Shown here: one piece after another, positions 23,085-34,084 of the stretch
Layout: each line of letters begins with the position of its first letter
Numbering within the stretch: position 1 is the stretch's first letter
Assembly: GCF_963576675.1 (NCBI RefSeq)
Contig: NC_088916.1
Span: forward strand, 53,507,001-53,571,000
From: Euphorbia lathyris
Taxonomy: Eukaryota; Streptophyta; Magnoliopsida; Malpighiales; Euphorbiaceae
Direction: 5' to 3'
DNA length: 64,000 nucleotides
Position numbers and translations under genes: made by a program
Notes under the pieces: generated by a model
The model's input: the letters and a program-made list of their open reading frames with translations, nothing else
The model's database searches: none
Told to the model about the DNA's origin: nothing

Positions 23085-23095
23085 TTAAGAGGGAG
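23085..23095 (+). promoter_or_regulatory. Polypurine tract before the 3' LTR
   Basis: AAGAGGGAG lies immediately upstream of the 3' LTR start TGTATGATGCGG, the expected position for second-strand priming. Confidence 0.8.
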
Positions 23096-23949
23096 TGTAT
23101 GATGCGGACATCTTTCCACTGGCCACGATCCCGAGGCCAAGAGGATGAGGAGCTTAGTGTCAAAGCTAACAAGGGCTATGGAGAGCCATCCAAGGAGGAG
23201 GGAAGCAGCAGTAGTTATCAAGACATGCGGAGCGTGTCTATCACTATGCGGAGCGTGCCGAACCCAATCCGGGAAGAGAGTCCCGAAGGTCATCCACGCA
23301 GGGCGTGTCTCCGAGGTGCAGAGCGTGGAGCGAGCTTCCGAAGTGAGTTCTGGCCAGGAGGACAAGTACGTGGGGCATACTTCCGGGGACGCCACGCGTG
23401 AAGCCCGTCGATAAAGAACCTCGAAGTTCAGAAGCTTAAACACGCGGGGCGTGATTACAGGGACGCCACGCGTGAAGCCCATCCTCGAAGAGCCTCGAAG
23501 TTCAGAAGCTTAAACACGCGGGGCGTAGCAAGGTCCACGCGGAGCGTGCCCTATCTGGAGAAGACTTCCTCACCAAGTTCTTCATGCTATGGACCACTTC
23601 TTATTTACAGGACTGCCACCCCTTTATACTTACTCCCAATTCTACCCCTAGCTTTACTCTTTCTATTAATTATGTAGGTTATCCTTTTATGTAATTTGTC
23701 CTAGGGTTTTAGATGATATAAATTCATCTCTTTCTATTGTAATCTTTAACTTTTTATCAATCAAATATAATTCTTCTTCAAGAAGCTTTGTTAAGGTTCT
23801 ACCTTCAACAATGGGGATTTTATTATTCCTATGGATTTAGTCCATGAAATTGGGATTCACTCCTTCTAGTTTAGCTAGAGAATAACATCTTTGTTAGTTT
23901 ACGATTAAAACTAACACGTCACGAATTCAGTGAAATCCACGCTGCATCA
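23096..23949 (+). repeat. 3' LTR (854 bp)
   Basis: Starts TGTATGATGCGG and ends GCTGCATCA, followed by the target duplication GTTTT. Nearly identical to 18544-19393. Most differences are single C/T or G/A changes in the CG-rich half, as expected from decay of methylated CpG. Confidence 0.9.
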
Positions 23950-23954
23950 GTTTT

Positions 23955-24552
23955 CGCGAAGTGTACTTTTGATCCTAACATATGAAATGGTCTAAATTTA
24001 ATCTTAATGTTTTCAAAGAAGATCAAGTTAGTTCTACATTACGAAAATTTTGAAAAAACTAGTTTGATTATCTGTCAACACAGACTTTCTAAATATCAAT
24101 TATGTTTAAAATATTTAATGTCACTGATATAATTACCAAACAAAATTAAAAGGCTAGCAACTAAGTCTGTCATATACGAACAAGAAATTTAGGTAAATGT
24201 ATGTTTACTCACTCATAAGATAAAGGCAAATCACATATCTCAATAAAGCAAGTGCTAAATTTTAACAAATAGGAAATCAAACCTCAAACCTAAAAAAACA
24301 GAGATTCAATGCATTACCACTTGGACCAACCTTAATTTGCGAGAATTATGATCCATTTACTTTACCTGTTGTTTGTTTGTTATTGTTGTTTACTGTTTGT
24401 TGCTAAAAAAAATAGGAGTTCGCTGTTTTTGTAAAAAGCTACTTTTCATATATGAAAATACAAACAACAGCTCATAGCCAAATATCTAAAACTCTCATTT
24501 TTAATATAAAAAGGCAAACGGAAATGAAGCAAACAAAACCTCGTTATTAATA
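23955..24552. other. AT-rich DNA without a gene
   Basis: No coding sequence. On the minus strand around 24350-24280 there is a tRNA-like word pair (CAAGTGGTAATGCATTG and GGTTTGATTTCC), again without a cloverleaf. At 24365-24540 there are GTTTGTT/AACAAACAA words like those at 34683-34991. Confidence 0.5.
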
Positions 24553-26104
24553 GGGAAAATTATAAAACTGGATCAAATGGGAGGCCCATTTACATATTAA
24601 ACCCATTTACTAATTCTACTACATATCTAGACTGATTTTGTGTGACTTTCCAAAAATACCCTCAATATTTACGCGGGGCTCGCCCCATCCCGTATGACTT
24701 CGCATATTCACCCATATGCGAAGCCTGCGAAGTTAATGTTTGAATTGACTTAATGAATTTAGTTCGCATATGCGAAGCCTGCGAAGCTGAAGTTTGTTTT
24801 GCTTGATGAATTTAGTTCACATATGCGAATGCTGGATATGATTTGAAGCTAATACGTGAAGTGGTATATAACAAAAATTGGCAAACAACAATGGATTCGA
24901 ACATTAAAATCATAACATTATCAAAATTTACAACAAGATTGCCACAATGAACTCTACTAACCAATCATTTTAAAGTGCAACTAACTAATCTGGTACCAAT
25001 TTTGAAACGAATGAGTAATCTTGGTGTGCACCATGTGACACATCCATCCCAAAAGGTCTGGACGTGTCACACGGTGCACACCAAGATTACTCATCCGCTT
25101 CAAAATTGGCACCGGATTAAGTTAGGTCCACTTTGAAGATTGACACCATGGGATGGACGTGTCCCATGGTGCACCCCGAGATTGACACAACCTCTCCTAA
25201 CGAATCATTTTAGGAGTGAATGTGTCAATCTTGGGGAAGTTCATCCCTATACAGGAAGAAAAATCATCTCCCCTGCAGCCCAGTACGCCGCCTTCCAGAA
25301 AGGGATGTTACGTATTCAACCATCTACAGAAAAAATTAACCGTGTTAGTTATGAAAAAGGATGATTTTGGCTTCACGAAATGAAAATTAGCGAAGCATGC
25401 GAATGTAAATGTGCATGGGAAGAGGTGATTTTACTTCGCATATCGATTTTTTCGCGAAGTCTGCGAGGTCTGAAATGTGACTATCTACGTCGCATATCGA
25501 TGCTTTCGCGAAATCATCAATTCACGAAGTAGATCATCACTTTCCAGGCTCGTTCTCTTCGTAAAGCTTAGCGAAACCATCGATTGCGAAGTTAATTCAT
25601 GAAAAAACGCAGAAAAAAAAACAGATACTTACATTTTTCGCCCCTTTCACCCCCAAAAGCGACAATAACAATATGATAACATGGGAAGAACGAAGAAAAT
25701 AAAGTAGAAAAACCATTTCTTTGATGGTAAGAAGAAGAAAGAAACCAAGCAACGAACAGGAAGATGAAAAACCATTTACTCGTATTCTAGGGTTGGGAAG
25801 TTGCAGAATCAAGAGATGAAGAGATGAAAAAGAGAAATTCATTATGATTTTGACTAAATGGTGCAGATTTCGTGCAATTTAAAGGAAGAAAGGAAGATCA
25901 AAAGTCTTGAAATCATTAATGCTGGAGCAACTTTTCGCATAGCCAAGGAGATAGAGGGAGCGGCGATTCGCAAGTGGTGGAAGTGGGAAGGTTAGGGGTA
26001 TTTTTGAAAAGTCACACAAAATCAGTCTAGATATGTAGTAGAATTAGTAAATGAGTTTAATATGTAAATGGACCTCCCATTTGACCCAGTTTTATAATTT
26101 TCCC
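24553..26104. mobile_element. Mutator-like TIR element, 1.55 kb, non-coding
   Basis: Terminal inverted repeats of about 110 bp (GGGAAAATTATAAAACTGG at the left; the right end is its complement), flanked by TTATTAATA and ATATTAATA, a 9-bp duplication with one mismatch. The interior has several copies of TTCGCATATGCGAAGCCTGC, a set of nested hairpins (24963-25240), and a GAAG/CTTC-rich right half. No transposase reading frame. A second left end of this family is at 35761-35870. Confidence 0.85.
24963..25142. repeat. Long hairpin inside the 1.55-kb TIR element
   Basis: The left arm, reading AATCATTTTAAAGTGCAACT and later GAGTAATCTTGGTGTGCACC, pairs with a right arm reading GGTGCACACCAAGATTACTC and later AGGTCCACTTTGAAGATTG, over about 80 bp with few mismatches and a short loop near 25050-25060. 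A second, smaller hairpin (CACCATGGGA...TCCCATGGTG) follows at 25144-25172, then a third around 25180-25240. Confidence 0.8.
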
Positions 26105-26566
26105 ATATTAATATTGTCCAAAGCTTAATTGGGCTTCACCCCTAATATTAAAGTTAAAGTTGATTATAAGATAAATTGCATTCATGGTCCCTAAAATTTA
26201 TACTTACTTTCAGTATAGTTCTTAAATTTCAAAACAGAATATTATACTTTTAAACTTTATACTTTACTAATATAATGATCATTTTTTTACGTTGACCACG
26301 TCAAAATGATCAATAATGATGATTTCAAAAAAGAGAAAATTCAAAACCATATTTCCCACCGAATTATTGTTTTCAATTTTTCAAATCACAATTTTTAAAT
26401 ATTTTTGTTTTTAAACAATCAATTTCTCTTTCTTAAACAAATAATAAATAAATGATATGAAAACCAACAAATTCAAGAATTAAAATTACCCAAAATATCA
26501 TTTTAAACAATTTTAGAGTAATAATATTAATCAACCTTAGAAAAAAAATGGTCATAATTTCATAAA
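26105..26566. other. AT-rich DNA, no gene
   Basis: No gene, RNA or complete repeat recognised. Ends with TTTCATAAA, the left target duplication of the next element. Confidence 0.6.
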
Positions 26567-27130
26567 GGCTTAATACATCATTTGCTTACTGAACTTGTCC
26601 AAAAAGCTTGATTGGCTCTCTGAATTTTCAAAGTATCCTGATAGCTCCTAGAACTTGTATAAAAAGTTCAATAAGCCCCTTGAACTTGCATAAAAGGTTC
26701 AATTAGCCCCTTGAAGTTGCATAAAAGGTTCAATTAGCTATCTGAACTTGTGTAAAACGTAATCAATTGATCACTCGATCGCAAAAAAAAAGTAAGTTAA
26801 ATGCAGAAGATGTATTGCACGAGTCTTAAAAAAGTAAAACGACCAAAATCGGGATATGCATTTCTAATATTAGAAAAGACAAGTTGTATAGTTGAGCAAG
26901 TAATAACTTCATTTTTAATTTATTTTTGAATTATTTAATAACATTCTGAGATGCATTTAATACATCTTTGCATTTAACTTACTTTTTTGCGACTGATTGA
27001 TTACATTTTATGCAAATTTAGGAAAGTTAACATTTTATACAAATTTAAAGAGCTATCGAAATACTTTGAAAGTTCAGAAGGCTAATCAATCTTTTGACAC
27101 AAATTCAATGTACAAATGTTATATTAAACC
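26567..27130. mobile_element. Foldback element, 564 bp, exact 9-bp TSD
   Basis: Flanked by TTTCATAAA at 26558-26566 and 27131-27139. The ends GGCTTAATACATCATTTGC and reversed GGTTTAATATAACATTTGT are inverted repeats that continue for about 200 bp. The left arm contains three to four copies of a ~32-bp word (GAACTTGCATAAAAGGTTCA). No coding capacity. Confidence 0.9.
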
Positions 27131-27139
27131 TTTCATAAA

Positions 27140-27737
27140 CCTGGTTATAATTTACCCGTTGATGTCCTTAACATAAACCGAATCATTTATGTCTATATAA
27201 AATAGGAATAACATCGCCATTATTCTTGGGAAATGGAATGCTAAAAACCGTATAAATTGGTAATGCTTGAACTAACAGTATATCATGATTCATGAATAGA
27301 GAGTAAAACCATAAAAATAGCAATCATTTTGTATTAATCATAGCTGTTGCTTACCCTTTAATATAAATACACTTAATATACTAAAAATGGAAATCTGAGT
27401 GACATCAGATATTTAATTAAATATTTCCATGCAGAATGAGCAGCCAATTAGAATCTGACTTGTGTTGACCATTTTCGAATGTATACTCAGCAGATGACAC
27501 GTAATAGAGTTCAAAATATTAATTGAGAAAATATGATTGGTAGGTTTCAGAAACACACCTGGTACTGTTGTGTAGGTTATGGACCATTACAACCAACTCA
27601 CTATTGGGTTGCCACGTTTCCCACCATTATTGTATGTATTCATTACTTAAGAAACTATGTTCTTGTCTTTCTTCTTTATTCTGACATCTCCACCATCTAA
27701 ATACCAGCCAAATATAGTGCATAGGAAGGGTTTTTAT
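27140..27737. other. Intergenic DNA, no gene seen
   Basis: No coding sequence or RNA gene recognised. The last eight bases, GTTTTTAT (27730-27737), duplicate 29272-29279. Confidence 0.6.
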
Positions 27738-29271
27738 CAGGGCGGTTCCTGACTTATTAAAGGTCCGGGGCGAGATGATAAATTTGGGCCCCTTCATATA
27801 TACATTTTAAATTTTTTTTACAAGTTAAAAGTTAGATGAAAAGAAAATAGCCGGATATTCCAACTAGGTTTGTACACCCTAACGAATCTTCCAATATACC
27901 TAAGTTTGAATTTTATTACAACGCAAAGAATAAGAACAAAAAGTTAAGAATACAATTCCAAAAGGGACTAACAAAAACAAAATTGCTCTAAACGATTAAA
28001 GTTATACATTCTTAAATTTTAACCACTTTACCACAATGATCAACTCTCTTCGAAAAATTAATCAAACATTAACGAAATCAAAACACAAATTAGAACAAAG
28101 ATGATATCAGAACAAATAAATCCTAGACTCCTAATTTATAAAACCTAGTTTTTTATAATATATTAAAAATAATAATTTACTTAATTTGACATGATTGAAA
28201 TTATTACTTAACATAATAATGATAGATAATTTTTGAAAAATGAAATTTAAATTTTCCCGTAATTTAGTTATAATTTTATAAGTAATTATGATTTTGTTAT
28301 GTAAAAGCCCTCAAAATAAATAATCCAATGGAGTCCAAAGTAAAGCACAATGTTAAAATTGAAACAGTTGTTCTGGATATAAGTTGAAATTTGAGTTTTT
28401 AGGCAATTAATATAGGCCTAATGCATACCCAGCCTCTTAAAGTTGTCGGTTTTGTTCATTTAACCCTCTCACTTGACGGGACAACCCTTTAACCCCCTAA
28501 ACTCCATAAAAATGGTATTTCTCACCTCCTTAACTTGTCCATTTATCCTCCCAACTCATAGAATGTTCTATTTACTCCCTTAACTCCATAAAAGTGGTAT
28601 TTTTCACCCTTATAATCCGTTATCGAAACCTAAATTGATAACTTTTTTTAAACGTTAAACCTATATTTATGTTTCCATAAAAGTGGAACCTAAATTGATA
28701 CTTCCCTAAAAATCATAGGCCCATTTCGGTACATTATCCCTACATATAATGTATTTAACTTGTTTATATTAATGTTCTTGTTATTTGTATTTTTTATTCG
28801 TTCTTTCTCCATTCAACTTTTTTTACTACTATAAAGGGATAAGAAATACCATTTTTATGAAATTAAGAGGGTAAATAGGATCATAAGTGGTGAGAAATAC
28901 CACTTTTATGGAGTTAAGGGGGTAAATAGGATATTCGATGAGTTGAGAAGGGGTAAAATGACAAATTTGGACAAGTTAAGGGGGTGAGAAATACCATTTT
29001 TATGAAGTTTAGGGGGTTAAAGGGTTGTCCCGTAAGGTGAGAGGGTTAAATGAACAAAACGGACAACTTTAGAGGCTGGATATGCATTAGGCCATTAATA
29101 TATGGTGATTTATATTAATATTGAAATAGTTGCCACCCTACAATTTATAATACTATTGGTTGAAATTAGAAAAAAAAAACAAAACTGAATTTTTTTTTTA
29201 TAAATTTAGGCCCCTTAAGATGATGGGTCCTGGGCAACTGCCCCAGAAATCAACCCTCAGGGCCGGCCCTG
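27738..29271. mobile_element. hAT-type element, 1.53 kb, with nested foldback
   Basis: Flanked by the exact 8-bp duplication GTTTTTAT. The ends CAGGGCGGTTCCTGA and reversed CAGGGCCGGCCCTGAGGG are typical hAT termini. Internal words (GGCCCC..., TAAATTT) also mirror each other near the ends. The 679-bp foldback at 28415-29093 is inserted inside. No transposase is left, so it is non-autonomous. Confidence 0.9.
28415..29093. mobile_element. Foldback element nested in the hAT element, exact 9-bp TSD
   Basis: Flanked by ATTAATATA at 28406-28414 and 29094-29102. The ends read GGCCTAATGCATACCCAGCC and reversed GGCCTAATGCATATCCAGCC, and the arms pair for about 200 bp, with words such as CCATAAAAATGGTATTTCTC repeated in each arm. 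The core at 28620-28745 carries one arm of the foldback family seen at 40020-47249. The same family occurs at 47421-48221. Confidence 0.9.
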
Positions 29272-29622
29272 GTTTTTATTGCGTGCTTCCATTACTTCCA
29301 TAAGAAAACATGCACTCATCGCTCATCAGTGACACAATGTCGGACTCGAAAGCTCATGAACAGACTCAGTTATAGATTTATGAACAGCCTCGATTATAAT
29401 GTTCATAAATATAAATTTATGTTTGCACCAAAAATAAAATTTTCATGATGCATATCATGGCATACACTTTTCATCGGATAAATATTTCTTTTTAGGAAAC
29501 TTTTTCTTAAAATAATATTTTATGAAACTTTTTCTTAAGATGCATGTTTAAAAAACATTTCATTTTAGAAAACTTTTCATATTTTCCTATTACATCGTTC
29601 ACTTAGAAAACATCTCAAGAGT

Positions 29623-29805
29623 GTGGGGAAACCAACTTCCTATAAAGTGTACCTCGTGGGAAACAAACTTCATATAGTGTATCTCGTGGGAAACCAACTT
29701 CCTATAAAGTGTACCTTGTGGGAAACAAACTTCATATATAGTGTACCTCGTGGGAAACCAACTTCATATATAGTGTACCTCGTGGGAAACCAACTTCCTA
29801 GAGTG
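29623..29805. repeat. Minisatellite, about 33-bp unit, five to six copies
   Basis: Repeats of GTGGGAAACCAACTTCCTAT followed by A-rich AAGTGTACCTC, with variants AACAAACTTCATATAG. It happens to be open in one frame for 64 codons, a consequence of the unit length, not evidence for a gene. Confidence 0.85.
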
Positions 29806-30599
29806 AACATCATGTGATACTTGAGGTAAACCTAGGGGATCATGATGCCATTTAATATTTCTAACATGTGTTTTGTGAGCCAATTAAAATCAGAAAAGTT
29901 AGAAAGTGTTATAATCAATTTCATCTTGGAAGTCAAAGTGGACCAGTTGCTCAATATGGTGGAGAATGTGACTTTTGGAATGAAGCAGGAAGTTACCCCA
30001 ACATCTATAAAAGCAAGGAATCATGATGAACTCAACACAACAAAACAACTCAACAGACCCAAGCAAAACTCTAGCAAATTATCTCTAGACTTCAACAATT
30101 TAATTTTCCCAGTCATTCCCTTAGTTTCAATTTTTCAGATTCAATTTCATGCCTCTAGTACAATTTTATTTTCTTTGTTCTTTAATCATTTTCTATAAGG
30201 TCAATATCGTTTTGATAATTGAATCCTTTAGAATTTTAAGTCCCTTTATTCCTTACAGTCGTTTGATATTTAGAAAAAGAAAGCGCATTCAATTTCATTC
30301 CATAGTTCGAGAATACTATAATTCTTTAGCACACCCGCAATTTCCTACGAAAGAGCCAAACAATTTGGTTCAATTATTTTTTTAATTATAGTATTTCTAT
30401 AGTGGAAGAAATGTAAGACTATGTAATATTGTGCTAAACTTTAGTTTTGTTGGTTTCAAAACCTGTAAACAATGATGAAGTGAAATAATACTCTCTTAAT
30501 TTTATTAATAAGAGACAAAGGTATTTATACTATTACATACTACTTGGGTAAATTTACATGTATACCCTTACATATAAAATATATCTAATTATAATCTAA
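29806..30599. other. Unassigned region, possibly Copia 3' LTR
   Basis: A 118-codon frame at 29842 has no recognised motif. Because a minus-strand Copia fragment ends at 30609, the segment to its left (about 30400-30600, with ATACCCCCCTTCAAG as the reversed purine tract near 30599) is likely its 3' LTR, including TGTAAACAATGATGAAGTG. Boundaries are uncertain. Confidence 0.45.
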
Positions 30600-30608
30600 T
30601 ACCCCCCT

Positions 30609-31030
30609 TCAAGATGGAGGTTGTGATGAAACAAGACCCAACTTGGGAAGAAAAGAGTGAAGAGATGAAGCGTATAGAGGTTTAGTAAAAAGATCAGCAA
30701 GTTGTAATTTTGTGGAAATATGAGGAGTGGAAATAAAACCGGAAAGTAGGAGTTCACGAACAATGTGACAATCAATCTCTAAATGTTTGGTACGTTCGTG
30801 AAAAATGGGATTGGAAGCAATATAAATAACGGCCTTGTTATCACAATGAAGAGGGATGGGTAGATGTAAAGGAATACGAAATTCACGAAGTAAGTAAGAC
30901 AACCACTTCAATTCACAACTCGTACTATACTGCGGTACTCGGCTTCAACGGAAGATTTACTAACAGTGGACTGTTTCTTAGCAGAGCGGCGTGGTGTTTT
31001 ACAACGACCCTAGTCTGCGACATAATAAAC
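30609..31030 (-). pseudogene. Ty1/Copia pol C-terminus (RNase H)
   Basis: On the minus strand, about 31020-30920 encodes KKQSTVSKSSVEAEYRSI; after a small frame-breaking change near 30915 the frame 30911-30609 continues KWLSYLLREFRIPL, LHCDNKAVIYIASNPIFHER, KHLEIDCHIVRELL and LQLADLFTKPL to a stop. These are the conserved final motifs of Copia polyproteins, including the RNase H D and E residues. The upstream reverse transcriptase is absent, so this is a truncated, dead copy. Confidence 0.85.
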
Positions 31031-32530
31031 AGTTGAACGAAAATTAATGAACGGTTCATTAGCAAAGTTAATGAACAAAATTAATGAACAACTCACGAAT
31101 AAAATATTAAACTCGAATATGAGCTCGTCAATTTTTTGATGAACAGTGTATGAATATGCCAAAATTTGGCTTACCCTACTCTATAGTTCTTGTAAGCACC
31201 TATTGTTTACAATAATTTTTTTAGAAAATCAGTTTTTTCCAAAAATAAATTGTAACATTAAATGACAACAGCAAATAACATGTAAATTAAATGAGCCCTT
31301 AATCTTCCTTAGTCATAGTTCTCCCCTCATGGTTAAATTTTGAGGAACATAGAAAATCGTGTATGAATTTTTATTTATTTAATTTTTGTGTCTCTACTTT
31401 GGATGTAATTCGTTGATGACAACCACCACATCCAAGGCATACATCAACACAACATTGAGGCCCAGATCCAACATTCTTAGGTCTTCGTCTAAAACCAATA
31501 TTCTCTCTCCATCGACCCTTTTTTATATGGGCTTTCTACCGAATGGTGGGGGTGGCTGCTAAGAAAAATATTAAAAAAAAAAAAAATTTACTGTCCAAAA
31601 ATATTGTTTAGGTTTTTATTTTCCAAAAAATATTATGTAGGTTCTTGATTTTCTGATGTTTATTTATTTATAAAAATAAGTCAACAGCGAAAAATGTTTA
31701 TGCTTTTAAAAAACGTAAAATATTTTCTTAAACTTTTGAATATTACTCTATTCTTTTTTATCTTTTTGAATATATTAATCATTCATAATTTTTTCTTATT
31801 TTTCGGTACGGTAGCTAAACATTGAAAAATATTTTTTCTAGTAAAGTTTTTTCTCTTATAAAGTATTTTTTCAAATCACAATGTTTTCTGACAAATAACG
31901 TACGCAATCTAAAGACACTTTTTTCCTAAAAAATCTAAGACTTAAAAAAAATTCATCTAAGAAGAGAGCGAAATTGAGAAGAGAAAATGGTAGTAGTAAT
32001 TGAAAAAAAAATTTTATAAAGATAAAAGTGTATTTCAATGAAATATTTATATAAATATAGGAATGCGATATTTTCTTTGGTTGCAAAAAGAATACTGTGT
32101 TTTACACACTAAATAATTCTACTAATGGTGTTAGTATTCACTGTTGTAACGATGTAGATTTTTATGAGTTATTTATTCAATTTGTTGACTTGGTAATACA
32201 TCACTGATCGTTGATTTTTATTGACATGATATATTTATTGACTTGATGATATGACATATTAAATTGATGATATGATAATATGAATAATTTTTTTTTACTT
32301 AATACATAAGTGACTGTGAACTTAGTTCAAAAATGGATTAGTCTCTTCAACTTAACCTAGTGGCTAGCTAAATTTGATTATAGTCACGTATTGACCCTAA
32401 ATTTTCTTAAAGTGCTTTATGGATTCTTTAAACTTTAGTAAAGTGGTCTACGTTTCAATATGATCAAAAAAAATTCTTGCTTTGATAAACGGATTTAAAA
32501 CTAATTGTGTTACTTTAAAAAAAATAGAAT
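31031..32530. other. AT-rich DNA, no gene recognised
   Basis: Long A and T runs and low-complexity TTTTT/AAAAA words. No supported coding sequence, tRNA or transposon ends. Confidence 0.55.
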
Positions 32531-32791
32531 TTATTTAAAAGAAAAAAATAAATTGACAGGCAATTGATGATGTGTAAACTGAGCAAGAAGTTGTGAATCT
32601 GTCTCAAAATATTTGAGACTAGTTTTTTGTTCTGCCCGGCATGAGACTTCCCAAAATGCCAGAGCTTCTGTTGTTAGTGGCTCGAATGGACCTGCAAGTA
32701 GAACATTTCTGCAAGCGAAGAACGAACCGCTAATTCTAGCATCCCGTGCAATGAAGCCATATCCTAACAAACCAGCACTGCCGAATATCAA
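32531..32791 (-). pseudogene. RNase H-like fragment of a plant LINE
   Basis: Minus-strand frame with GSAGLLGYGFIARD, the segment FEPLTTEALAFWE and FETDSQLLAQF. It matches the RVT_3-type RNase H that ends plant LINEs and resembles 52012-52425 and the C-terminal part of 57667-59331. Only about 85 residues survive, with some motifs altered (ESDS reads ETDS). Confidence 0.7.
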
Positions 32792-32937
32792 TTATCATCT
32801 TTAAAAAAAAAAAAAATGTTAACATGATACTTTATAAATTTATGGGTCAATCTAATTTTTAAACCAATTCGAGCAACCATTAAACTTTTTTTAATGGTAT
32901 CAGTTTTTCTTTCAATGAAAGACATCATACATTTCTC

Positions 32938-33050
32938 CAATGTTATCAGAACCGGATCGGATATCAAACCGGATTGATGACTGGGTCACGGGTCACTTGG
33001 TCAGATCGGATGGCTCGGATTGATCGAACCGGATGACGTAATAAATAAAT
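32938..33050. mobile_element. Single end of a CCGG-rich TIR element
   Basis: AATGTTATCAGAACCGGATCGG and following GACTGGGTCACGGGTCACTTGG resemble the ends of the 820-bp element at 15013-15832. No matching right end is seen within 1 kb, so this is a truncated or diverged relic. Confidence 0.5.
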
Positions 33051-34011
33051 AAATAATATTTATATACATTAAATATATATAATTAATTTAAAATTATTTT
33101 TATACATTATATATATCCAAAATAAATTATAAACAACTTTTGGTTTGTTATTTTTTTTTTGTTAATTTGAGTCTTAAATATATAACGAATAAATTAAATT
33201 CAGAATAAATTAAAATATATCAACGTATTCTATGTCATAAGATATTTTTAAAGATATATTATAAACTCAAAACGGACAAATGATGAATGAGAAATTGATG
33301 CTCAAAATGAACCACTTAAAATGGTTTGGAAGAAGATATAATGAAATTAAACATCTACATCCCACATAGGAAAGAAATGAGAAACTTAATTAGTTTATAA
33401 GTAAATTGGCTTTACAATCCTTTAACCAATTACTAGGGAAAAGGCTCTCTCACGCACATGGGGTGCAATCGATTAACCATTGGATTAGGGGTGCAACCGC
33501 ACGACGTGGGCGACGCGAATACCGCACAATAATCAGGTTCCATAACTTGACCCATTTTTATTTTGTTAAAATCTTTTCCACCCATGTTAATTTTTATAAT
33601 CAGGTTCCATAGTTTAATTTCATTGCGCCTTACAATTCAAAAACGCCCGCCCAAAAAAAAATTCCCAGCCCGCCTTACCATTTTTTTTTTCCTTTTTTAA
33701 TAGAAGAATATCGGAGTCCAAACAGTGAGATCCAACTACATTAAGTTAATAAATAATTTAGCAAATTGTGATATGATGGAATCTGATACTTATCATCTAT
33801 ATGTCCCGCACTAAAATTTTTAAAAAGGAAATGAGCTGAGCTCTCAAACCAAATTTCTAAACAATCCACTACTGAAATCACCTGCAACTTCCGAACCAGC
33901 AACCGACTAGAAAAGACAAAAACCATGTGATTTCTTCAGACAACCTCGAACCAGTCGCACCGACCATATCCTATCTCTTTAAATAAATTGCCTCAATCAA
34001 TCCATCAACAT
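33051..34011. other. Upstream region of the small host gene
   Basis: No gene recognised. A direct repeat of AATCAGGTTCCATA at about 33532 and 33600 is present. Contains a poly(T) run near 33685. Likely includes the promoter of the gene at 34085. Confidence 0.5.
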
Positions 34012-34012
34012 A

Positions 34013-34023
34013 ATCTATAAATA
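34013..34023 (+). promoter_or_regulatory. TATA box of the small basic protein gene
   Basis: CTATAAATAG lies about 65 bases upstream of the ATG at 34085, in a C/T-rich context. That spacing leaves a short leader of about 35-40 bases. Confidence 0.75.
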
Positions 34024-34084
34024 GATAAAATCCGCACTTCTTTTCCTCTTCTACACCTTATAATAGTTACTGTCTGCTAAAAAA

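Larger units (their letters stand above)
18544..23949 (+). mobile_element. LTR retrotransposon lacking RT and integrase
   Basis: Two near-identical ~850-bp LTRs, a primer-binding site, a purine tract, and the 5-bp duplication GTTTT on both sides (18539-18543 and 23950-23954) define a complete insertion of 5.4 kb. The interior (19394-23095) codes for an acidic repeat protein, a retropepsin-like domain and a 55-residue repeat region, but I find no gag zinc knuckle, reverse transcriptase, RNase H or integrase. It must depend on a partner element. The retropepsin type points to the Ty3/Gypsy superfamily. The LTRs differ at a low number of scattered sites, so the insertion is fairly young. Confidence 0.9.

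Noticed and set aside
33406..33612. 68-codon frame near 33.4 kb
   Set aside because: No motif, no promoter, and adjacent to short direct repeats; likely chance.
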